From: Thereva unica
Taxonomy: Eukaryota > Arthropoda > Insecta > Diptera > Therevidae
NCBI GenBank assembly: GCA_949987705.1
Contig: OX465284.1
Location: 112,637,163-112,701,162 of the forward strand
Direction: 5' to 3'
Length of the DNA: 64,000 nt
Part shown: positions 48,102 through 60,100 of the stretch, one piece after another
Numbering within the stretch: the stretch's first letter is position 1
Layout: every line of letters starts with the position of its first letter
Translations under genes and position numbers: made by a program
Notes under the pieces: model-generated
What the model was told of the DNA's origin: nothing
What the model saw: the letters and a program-made list of their open reading frames with translations, nothing else
Database searches by the model: none

Positions 48102-51100
48102 GTAAGTTACCTAGGCCTTTACACACAGAACTAAAACCTCCTTACAGCACACGACCTTAAAACAAGTCAGCGTGCACATTCAACTACAGTCATCGTCGAT
48201 CATTGCAAATGAAATGCACGTTGAAGCTCTCTTAACAGCACTCATTGCAGCACTTGTCCCAGCGGCTATAGTCCAGGCAGCCATTCGATCATCATCAGAG
48301 CGCATACAAACCGTCATTAAAAGACCCGCGAAAATCAATTTCTCCGAGCCTTGTTCAAACAACCTCAACCCAGCACGCTAGCATTCAGCGGAGTCAAACC
48401 GGTCGAAGGGCGGACCAGCACACCTTGTGGGATACCATTAGTCTTGCCGACACACGCAACATGTGCTTCGTTTCGTTCGGGCATCGAGCATCCCAGCGTC
48501 TTCACAGTATCCGCAGCAAAACTGCAGGCGGAGCGATATATAGTCGCACCTGGCCGTAGTCGGGCCAATCTTGTGCGAAGCGATTGCCCAGTGACTTCCG
48601 TGGCCGCAGCTTATTCAATCGGAAAGGAAAATATTTGTGTGTGCGTGGCGCATGTGACGTAGTTCACGCCTGACCCACTTAACTGGAGACAGGTTAATGT
48701 GACCTGGTTTAACTCTTCGGCTCAAGTAAGATGCGATCGTCGGGCATGGGGCACCTCGCATCGGCTCGTATGGGAACTGCTCCATTGTGTGTCCAATGGA
48801 CTGCGGAATTTCAATCGCTCCAGGCTAAATAAGTTACACGAAGCAGATTCCTCCGCCAGCCCCGACGCAATTCATTTCTCTTTTGCCGAAAGATTATCCC
48901 GCTTCGACTTGAGTACGTCGTCGTCGTTGGGTTGCCCATCATCATCGTCGAAGTCACACGGACCATCTTAACGAGGAGCCAATGCGTCCGTTTTACCTGC
49001 GTGAATTTGACTTCGATATCCCTTTTGTTTCACAACGTTCGGCAGCAGCCGAATTCGCGAGAACGTCTTCCTTGTTGTTTGTGCGCGCATGTGTAGTTAG
49101 CATCGTGGATATGCGCTGCTATTCGGCAGTCGTCTTACTTTTGCTGAAATAATCGCACGTAATCAATTTTCAAGAGACGACCGTTCACCCCGGATCAGGT
49201 AGTGAATGGCGCGGCGGCGCTGCGTGTACTATGTAGCCATGTAGCCAGAGAGTTCAGGTTATGAAAGTTCTCATCAATTAGCGGGGTTCATTCTGTTCCT
49301 GGGACTTTCTCCCTGGTCCCGGTTCTTAGGCCGCGCAGCAATGTTGTAATTGAGATCATTATCGATGACAGAAAAATGAAAGCTGTTAAATTAATACCTT
49401 AAAAAGATGCTCTCAGAAGGTGGTTGGAATTAAGGGGGCCCCCAGCTCGCTTGTACGAAATAATGAGCGAAATTTGTCTTATCTTTAACTTCACTACAGG
49501 TGATCTTAATATATGTTCGGAGGGATAACCATAGTGGATGAAAGTTTTTTTGGGAGAAGTAATTGGTGTGAATTGTTTTTTTTTTTGTTTTTTTGTTTGT
49601 TGTTGTTTCAAAAAAAAAATGAATTTCACTCTTAAAATTGTTAAATGGGGTTTAATTGTTCAGATGACGGTTTACTAGCGGTGGTGTTAATGGATGGAGA
49701 AGTGTAACAGTTAGCGACAGTTTAATAGCACGAAAGTATTATACCCGATAAAACTAATAGCGTTAAGATACTTCAAAATGCTCTGAGAAAATACTCTTGA
49801 TCATGCACCATCGCTCCCTCCATCTGTCAAAACTCTTCAGTTCACTTTCGTTAAGTTCTGGATCTCCCAATATTTGGGAAACTTACAACCTATGTTTGGT
49901 CTACATTGGTCAGATCCAGCTAAACCTTCGGAGTCCTCTGACCTTTCCTTTTTTTAATTTTCGTAGATTTTGTTATTACAGAAGCTCCAGAATCGTCCTC
50001 TTTCACATACCGTGCCAATTATTGTCTGAAGGACTTTTATTCTCTCAAACGCCATCTAGAAGTCAACTAACCCACCCACCGATAACATGCGCTTTGGTGG
50101 AGCGGGCAAGGGTTAAGGAAAGCTGTGGCAGGAGGAATCAGGAATGTAAAGAGGGAGAAGAAAGAAGGAAAGTGATGTAGGTGGGCAAGTGGAAAAGGCG
50201 AGGGTCCGTGGGGCTGGCCGGGATTCGAACTCGGAACCTCTGGGATGGTAGTCTGGCGCCTTACCCCTAGACTATCAAGGCCACCAGGTTTCTTTTTTAA
50301 TCAATTGGATTTCAATTGTGGCCCTGTTTCGCGAATAGCTCAACGAATATTTTCCATAAGTTCATCAATGATTTCAGCATCGTTAGAGTAGATGTGTTTC
50401 TTTCACATAAAAAATATCAGCGTTGCCAATTGTCAAAATAAACACGCACTACAAAAATGAAACAACAGATGGCGCCCTCGTCACATTGTAGACTGTATTG
50501 ACCTGTTTGACGTTTATCCAAACTTTGCTAGAGATCCTTTTACTCTTTTAATATTAAATATTCTTCTTGTAACTTCGGGTTTTGTTTAAAATTAAACCGT
50601 TCATAGCATTGTAGAAGTAATCACACGTATTCTCGTCTATGAATCATCTTACAACAATCAACCCAAGCATATTCCGGTGAACAATTAACAACAGCAAAAC
50701 AACAAAACCAGCTACAACAGGTCGCAATAACGAAACATATAAAAGTCTTCTTTAAACATTCTTCACCAGTCATAACTGCAGTTTAAAAAAAAACATAAAA
50801 CCCGAGTAAAACAAATTCGTAACCGGAATACTTCAGGTGCGAGTAATAATTTCTAGCAAGTTCACCTGGCGCGGCTTCGCTGCAAAGACGTAAAAGTACG
50901 TGCAGCTATAACGAAAAAAAAAACATTCATCAAAATTGTAAAAAGTCTGCAAGAACAACAGCAACAACAACTCATAAATATAACAAGAACAACGAAAAAA
51001 AAACATTGCGCAATTAATAAGCGGTAAACGTTACACAATTGCAAATAATAATGGCAGCCAGGTAAAAGAGCATGTCCTAACCAGAATGGAATTTGCTCTA

Positions 51101-54100
51101 CACCAGTTGTTCCGATCCAATAAAAATACTTCTTATGCCTTTATGTGCTGCTGAAGGAATCTTAAAAATCGCTATTTCTTATACGTAAAAATAGATGGCA
51201 TTAAAAAAAGCCCACAGGATTTTACAATCTTGCGCCATGTTGATTATCAGGTGGCAGCATCTCTTGTTACCCAGGGGACATTCTTCTCAGGAAAGGCCTT
51301 GCACATTGCGCACTCCCTGAGAGAGAGATGGCGGCAGCGGCGGTGCAGCTGCGCGTGAGGATAGTGTGCAGCATGGATGGTGCCAAGCGATGCAGTAGCC
51401 AAACCGGCCTTTTTTAATGTTATAAATTATAAAAAACAAAAACTGATGAGCCGGGCACCGACAACGCGGCATAATGAATGGGACATTTGGCCGCTTGCTT
51501 AATTTTCTGCAATATGTCGGCGTCTTTTCATTATTTTCTTTGATGAGCTGGGAGAAAGTATGCCGCGGAATTATTGAAAATATGACAGCTCTCGAGTGAA
51601 GTGAATTATTATTAAAATGGTTTCTTTTTTGTGAGTTTGATTTTTAGCTAAATTGATGAGGGTGGGACCAGACCAGTAGGGAACAATTTGCCTACCAGTG
51701 GTGTCAGAAGTTAATAGCCACTTTAAAATCTATTTTAAGTTAGAAAATTATGTATCGCTTCTATAAATTTCTATTCTCAGACATTAGCACCACGAAAATT
51801 GAAAGTAAATATCACTACTTGAGAGTTTCAACATATTGTAACAGTGTAACTTTGGATTAAATTGAAACGCTTATCCAATGCCGTTTTAAATTTGTTCAGA
51901 TTCGATCGCCGAAATTAAACAATATTAAGTGCGTACTATCATTCCCTTTTGTATTAATATATGACTATCAAAGGGCTAGGCGAAATTGCCACAAAAATAT
52001 TAAAGTTTGCAACATTGCACTGTTTCATAGTTTAAGAAATGATAATTAATGATAATTAATCCTAGCTGGCTTTAGTCCTTTCCATAACAAACCTGACTCT
52101 AAATGAAGCTGCCACTGCATTGATATATCTAAGCCTCTTCATTATCCAAAGATCTAGATCTCTTCAACACAGTCTGTTGCCTTCTATTAATGTCTTAAAT
52201 TAAACTTTCGTTCGCAATTTGACTAATAGATGGCGTGATGTTAACTTATTGCATATAAATAATAGTTAGCTTAAAATTCTAATAGATGGCGCATAAATCG
52301 TCATAATACGACAAAAAATGGGGTGGCATACACGAATCATAACGTCAAGATTAAAAAACCGGTTTCAGGACTTTTTGAACAGAAATTTTTGGCGTGAAAA
52401 CTAACACATGCACAAATGTATTTTCTTATCTTCTTCTTCTTCTTTGGTCTGATTTAGTCAAAATCCCGAAAAGTGATGGAACGCTTTTTACACCAAATGG
52501 TTTGAAGTGAAATATGCAGTTATTTTCAGCACGTGATAATCGTTTTGGTTTGACATCACAAGTAACAGGTGTTTTTGACATGTTGAAAATGTCGTAACAT
52601 TTTACTCCACCAAAAATTTCCCCACTTTTGGGGATTGATTTTTTGGTCTCAAGACCTAATATGTCGCCTGAATGACAGTTTGACAGGTGACATCCCAAGG
52701 GGAAAATTGGGAGCACTGCTTGCGGGAGCTAATTTGGAGCGCTGGTAAATATGCTACTGGAGAAGCATTACTGGAGTTTGCATATATGTATTTTATAGAA
52801 CAAAAGGGTGATTATCTTCGTGACCGTAAAGGGTGACTTTAGCACACTCAATGGACCGGCTCTTGTTCGCTACGGAGAACAAGCAGCTATGGAAGCGGTT
52901 AGAATTTAGTTGGGGGACTGTTTTCGTAAAACCACGGCCACGCTTGGAAAGCAAAAGGCAAATTGCAAAAGATGAACTAAATAAAAGCTTTAAAAGCAGA
53001 TTACATATCCATAGGCGTCCATGAATTCTTTTCAAATGAAAGCCCAGCCCTGTTGTTTCCACACAATGGCGCCACGACCCAAAACCAACCTCGGCCTCCT
53101 CTAGGGTATTTATCCAAGTTTGATGGTCTCTTGCAGCATGCCTTTGCGTTAACCGTCACGGAGCACAACGGATCTCCTCGTAGTTTTTACTACTATGAGC
53201 CGTTTGAAAATACGATTGTATTGTCCTTCATCCTGAATACGTTGTCGGCCAGCCTAAAGTTGGGACCATAATAGACCTTAAAAACGTACACCAATCCCTG
53301 CGTTTGAAGGGCTCTAATACGAAAATGAATGATTTGGCTTCCGTAGATGGTGGATATTGATGGCAAGTAAAACCGGTTTTATGAATGAGAGAGGGGAGGG
53401 AGCGAAAGAACTTAACGAAAGTTTTTTCACGCAAAATTGGGAATATAAACAGACGCCACGGGCTACACACAATCTAAACTTGCGTGTAGGACATAGACTC
53501 ACTCTAATCTGAAGACAGCGTCGTGTAGCATTAAATGGCGAGACGCAAATCTGCTTTCGACCAACTTCTTCAGTCTCCGTGTAGCATTGACTATACTATA
53601 ATAAATGTACATCGTATTAGTTTTCGTTAAGTTTTCGTTAAACATAATATAATGCCGGCTTATGGGAACTGAACCCTAGTTAGCAGCGTTGTAATGTCAA
53701 AATCGAAAATGTACGTAAACGTTCACGGTGTCAGTAGCTTGAACCTAATATGACGTACCATAATGGAACGGTATGTAACCTAAAGTACGAACTTGGGTGT
53801 TTTTAAATTTCTTCCACAGCTTAATCGAATCCATTTTACATTTGTCACTTTACCTTTTCATTTCGGACCATGTGTCAAAATGCCATCAGTAAGTTCAGAT
53901 TTGTCCAGTTTTCTTAAGGTAAATATGAGGTTCATGCGCAAGTGTACATTTATGTATTTTTAAGTTCATAGTTCTGGGTCGTAAAAAATTTCATACAATT
54001 CGCTGTTCAAATTTCAATGAATATCCCCCCGTTATAAAAAAAGTGCCATTAGTTCATTCGACATACATATATATTTTTTTATTCAATCTAGAACACTTAC

Positions 54101-57100
54101 ACCAAAACTTTACATAATGAATCATAAACTTGACACAAATAATCGAAATAACTGACCTTTCTACCAAGCTAGCAATTTTCCAAGAAAACCGTGCATTCCA
54201 TTTAGGAGCACATCCCGTAGCCCTAATTCAGTCTTTAATGGTCATCAAATACGAGTTCGGCTCGTGGAACAATCCATAATCCAAGAAGAACACCAGCACA
54301 AAAGGACAGCATCTAGACTTGTCTATCCACTTGGGCTCACCTAAACGTCAATGTCTAGCCTCCATCAGCATCAATTCTAGCCTCCTCCTCCTCCTGTGCG
54401 CCTCCCTCCTAATCAGAAAGAAATGAAGCTGCTCGAAATGATTGCCAGTTGCCAGCCATAATATCTCCTCCGATCGCGGACAGATATGATCGTTTGTTCT
54501 TGTGATTCCCCGGGCGCCCTGCACCATCCGCGCCGTACAGATTGGCACACGGTGCAGACGTCTGTTTCAAATTTTTATTACCGTCCAGCCATCTTCCATC
54601 TTCTGCGGTTCGTAGTCGTCGTCGTCGTTGTAGTCGATCGATGGACAACTTATGGACTTCCGCTTGCAATGGAATAAATGTAAGACGACCACTTCTCTCG
54701 TCTCGGGCAACTGGCTGACTGGCCAATATATACCAGACAATCAGACTGGCACTAGTATGCCAGTTCGACATTGGCTTACTTTGTTGTCCAATATAGACTG
54801 GCTGTGCACGAATGTCAATTACCTGTGGCCGCGCTGCACTGCAGCTCGGATGCCTGCAACAACGGGGGCTGCGATGCAATTATCCCGGGGAAAACTAGAC
54901 GACGTTAATAAATTGCTTAATTTAAATTTTCATTCGCTGTGCCCGCCTATGTGGCAGAGGCTTCGCCACCATTGATCCCTGGCCTGATCTTGTTGATCTG
55001 CATACGTTCGACAGCGGCTAGATGCCACTCAGAGCCTGCGGCGCTGTTCTCCGGTTATCAATCACTGATATCGGAGCAATCCTTGAGTCATTAATCAATT
55101 CGCGTTTTTTATCCATTTTCACTTTTACTGGACGAAGTATGCAAATCGATTTGGGGAAGTAGCTTAACGATTCGATCGCTTCAGTAATGGAGTAACACTT
55201 TTGGCTCATTTGCATATTGATCGATGTGGATTCTTGGTCGCGTTTTTGTGATCGGAACACGGATTTTCTACGCTCGACAAATATTTCACAAAGTTATCAA
55301 ATCTCGGCATTTACCTCATTTCGGAAATTTGATGTAATTCGCCATCGTTTTTCCCCTTTCGCCAATTTCGTCGGACGTTTGTTCGTTTGATGTAATTTTG
55401 CGCAGTAATGAGCTTCCCGTGAGCAAGAAAAGAACAATTTTTTTGGGGAGTCTGTTTTTTTGTTCAATTGCTTTTTTCTTAACTAATTTGTTCCGCTTTC
55501 GTGCTTGGATTAAATTAATTTTCTACTGTTTTTCTCATAAATAACTGCGCCACTGCGATTGGGTTATAGATTTTCAGAATTATCAAAGATAATGAGGAGA
55601 ATGTGGTAGGTGTGGATTGGTCAAGAAAGTTCATGATTAAACTTCCATAAACCAAATTACTTGAGAAGCACAAAAAAGTGCTTGAAACCTAAACCTAAAG
55701 AAATCGAAGCACAGGAAGTGCGTTTCGCTAATATCAGTTTTTTTTCACGAGCTTAGTATGTATCAGTGAGTTCGAACACGTCAAACTGTGGTTATATTGC
55801 AAATCAAATGTTCGAGAACGTCAAAAAATTGCAGAAAGTTCTGCAGCTCAATAGGTTTAGAAAAGTCGGAAATGTATAAACTTAGCCCTGCAGCAAAGTA
55901 TAAACTTAGCCCTGCAGCAAAGTTATGCAGATAATGCAGTGTGCAAAGTGACAATGCTTTTGTTCATTGTCAAAATGGATCATCAAGTGAACTTTTCAGA
56001 ATATGTTTTATTTTATTAAATTCTGAAGTTTTATTAAATATAATTTGAACATTTTTCGTTATAAAAACCAAAAGAAGAGGACTGGTTTGATTCAGAAATA
56101 AAATTATTAATTGAAGCCTAGTTTAATAGCGGAAAGATGAAGAAACCGTGCTGTGACGGGTTACTTGCAGAGAAATAAAGAATATTAAGTCAGATTTTTA
56201 AATGACTGCTGCTTTCCATATTTAATCACGAGTCCAGAAACGTTAAATAAAACTTGAAGATGCTTTGGCATTGCAGGTACGTCACTGTCGTCTCCGCAAC
56301 GGATACGCCGCTGTCGGTGACGGTGGGTATTGAACTCCATTCACGATTCGTTTCCATTCTTGACGATTTTTGGCGACGTCTAGGTTTTCTTCGGTCCCGA
56401 TCGCAGAATTCTCTAGTGTGCCGGGCGGCCTCGCCAGAGAAGTTTACGTTGCAAACGATTTTCATCTATTCGTCAAACATGTCCAAACCACCGTAGTCGA
56501 CGTTTTTGTATTTCTTCTTCGCTGAGTGTCTGTTGAAGGCATCTTTGTCTATCTGCCTCGTTTCGAAGCAGATTTCGTAGTGAGACACTGAAAATCTGCC
56601 TCAAGCATCGCATTTGGAAGAGCTTGTTGACGTCCCGCTTGGGCATTGTCCATGTTTCCGATGGATAAAGCAGACTCGGAAGAATCAACGTTCGGTAAAT
56701 GCGTACTTTCGTTTTTATGGCAATATTTGTTCGTTTCCATATGCACCACTTGGGCGAGACGGATGTTTCTGTCGCCTGGCCGATGGGGCTGTGAACGTCG
56801 GCTGTCGATGTCACTTTTTTCCTCAACGAATGATCCTAAATATTTGAACATCGGAACTCGGGGAAATGTCGTATAAGATCTTCGTTGACGGCGCTATCGT
56901 CGGCGAACCTCAAATTTGTAGCGAAGTTGTTGTAGCCGTATCAAACTCCGCGTCGTCCATCGAATGCTTCACTCATAATCGCGTCGGTCACAGCGTTGAA
57001 GAGAAGCACCGAAGCGACGTCTCCTTGTCGGACACCTGTTTGAATGAGGAATTCCTTGGATAAGTCGCTTCGGATACAAACGCCGCTGGTTGAGCAATCG

Positions 57101-60100
57101 TACCACGCTTGGAGAAGCTTGATAAGTTTGATGTTATTTAATGGCACGTGTTCGGTTTCCAAGGCTCTCCACAAGCTGTTCGTTCCAATCAATTCAATCG
57201 AAAGCGGATTTGAAATCTATGACGACGACGACAGTTAGTTTGCTGCAACGAGTTCTTTCTTCCATATCCTCGATTTGGTCTCAATTCCGCTTGTTCTTTC
57301 CGGCTCGTTTGCTCTCGATGTGTCTTTAGCTTCGATTGCCTGCCGACGATCGAAAGGAGGCTAATACCGACTGTCGTATTTCTTCAAAGAGAACAGTAAA
57401 GGCAGATTCATTCTTCTCGAAACATATCCTACATTTGAAGTTATCTTTCCTCTCCCAAAAAGCGCTCACCTGACTCTTGAACAACCTTCCTCAGTCGGAA
57501 CAATTCGTTCAAGTCGTTCGACCCAACAGATTCCATCTAACTCATCTATCCTCTCCTATTATTGAGGCTAAGCTGGTTAGCTTTTGGGATTAACGATATG
57601 ACGGAGTATATTTCATCAAAGTACGGTTGTTAGGGGCTCTTTTCATCAAGCTGGTTGCCCCTATAGCCTGCTCCGGGCCAGGGCAACTTCATTGAAAATA
57701 TCCAGCTCATCAAGGGAACAATGGCAACCCTATCCTACTACTACGTTTTGATTTCCATTTGGTCGCCAGAGAAGAAAGCAATCATTTTGTTAACGTGGAA
57801 TATTCTAGGCTAGACTAGGTGACCAAGCTCAACGCTCTAAAAACCCAGGATCCTGGCATCCCCGTTTGTTTTTGTCTTGGAGCTTAAGAAAAACTCAAAA
57901 TCTTTTATGCTCGAAGAAGGGGAGGATTAAAGGGGTCTTGACGATAACGCAATAGGATAGCACTCCCGGTCCAAAACTTTAACTTCTGAAAACTTTAGAG
58001 TTTGTCCGCTAAGAACCAGTGAAAAACTAATGGCGAGTTTTTCTACCTCAAATTGGAGCGGCAACTGATGGAATAGTGTGTTTGCAGTAGTAAGGCAGTA
58101 GTTACCGTTCATAAGTAAATTCCATCTAATAAATGTAGTTAAAGATGGTCTATAAGACACAGACTAAGGTGCTCAAGCTACATATAAGCTCAAATCGATC
58201 GTCTAACTGTCTAATTTTTTCAAAACTACACTATCACCAAAAGATAACACCAAGGTTCCAGTGCTGAGCTAAGACTTGCTGTCGTACATTGGAAAAATAA
58301 AATGCAATCTATTTTTGCTATACTGACTCTCATAATCCTTTAAAAGTATTACAAAGAAGGGTCAAGAAAAATGTCGTAGCGTCTCTGTGGGCCGGTTATA
58401 TCTTTTTGCATAATTTTCTAGTAAATTTTTATGTTGCATATTTTTAGGCTCATTTTTTAATCTTTATTTCCTCATCTTTAGACCCTAAGCGTTTTAAAGG
58501 AAATTTTATAATTCCAACTCGTTTATTAAATGTTAAAAATCGAAGAAAAAAACCGCAATTATGATTTTTAGGTCACTTTCGCAAAAAATTACATAAAACA
58601 ATAATTCTCAATATTTATTAATCACATAAAATCCTCATTAACTTCCTCGGTCTATTTCGTTACTTTTGTGAGCGTTACTCTTATCACGTGTCCCCCTATG
58701 CCCAGATCATTTCGTTTCTATCATAATAGCCAACAAATTATAAAACTGGACCAACTAGTTCCACCCCGCTCTTCAACTCTGGCTTAGGATGCTGCAGCAG
58801 CAGATATTACACTTGCATCTTGCATCACAAAACGTACACATCCTGAACGGCATTAGGAGGTGCGCGCAATTTAATCGGCATTGCGCAGAAAGTAGACGAC
58901 TCTAATGAATGCGCACTTTGCACATTGATAAAGCATGACTTAACTCTATGGGTGCCTGGTTCAAGGTTGTGGCTGCATAGCCACTATAATATTGGTGACA
59001 CAATTACTTGATGAAACTTTAAGAAGAACTGGGAAGAAATCTGTAATGGAGGAACTGAAGACTTGTGGTTTTCTAAGCGAGTGTAGACGAGCGGACTGCA
59101 CTAGCGATGGGACAGACATAGAAGCAAAATCTTAAGCGGGACAGCGTTTATTTTACTGAGTAGCGAGAGTTTTTTTTTAATTCGGATCATCGGAGCACCT
59201 TCAGGCGATATTTAACCAGACTAGGCTTTGCCATAAAAAAAACTTTGACCCAAATATCGCAATAGTTGCTGGGCTAGATTTGTTTTGTGGTAAGGCTGTG
59301 GCGATGTGATATGTGCTTGCAGCATGATGTAAGATTAGTATTTGTGGTGAAAAATATTAGTTCTTTTATGTTATAAGCTCTCAATCCACCTTAAAATCTT
59401 ATAAAATAAAAATAGTGTCGAATTGAATGCAAAACTTATGCAAAAAAATTTAAAATGGTCATAAAAGTAGAAGTGGACGAACCCAGTTTGTTTATCACCA
59501 CATCTGTTGTAAAATAGTTCAACGTTTTGACGTTTTTTTTAAAAATGAACGAAGATTTAAATGTCTCACAAACGGAATGTCTCGTTCTGCACGATCTTCG
59601 TCCTCTGGAACCGATAACAAACCCTTCCTTACTTATCCAAGTTCTAGATCGTTCCACCACACTCTGGAGGCTTTCTATCAATGGTACATTCGACACTTTT
59701 TTTTCGCACTCCCAAAAACTTTGAGAAGCCTAATGTCTTCAGTTATCGTTCGTTCAAAACTCTGAATAATAGATGGCGCGATGGTAACTGACTGTAGAAA
59801 CCGTTACAAATTGTTCGTTCAAATTCTAACTAAACCGATACAAATAATAGTTCGTTCTAACTTCTAATAGATGGGGCACAAATTCAAAATGGCGTCGAGT
59901 CTATAAATAATTTACACTTTGAACCTGCAAACTAACAACTATAATAGACGTCTTTGATCCGCGGGACGTCTTCGCAACGGATAAGCTGTTGTCGGTGCTG
60001 CTGGGTCTCGAACTCCATTCACGATTCGTTTCTATTCTTGACGATTTTTGGCGACATCTCGAGCCTCGATAACTGATAATCGTTGTTTCTTTAAATCGCC

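Noticed and set aside
48351..48662. 103-aa plus-strand ORF after the ZP signal exon
   Set aside because: It lies behind a strong donor, has no family likeness, and competes with minus-strand ORFs over the same bases.
56614..57329. Set of plus-strand ORFs
   Set aside because: Shadows of RTE copy C on the minus strand.
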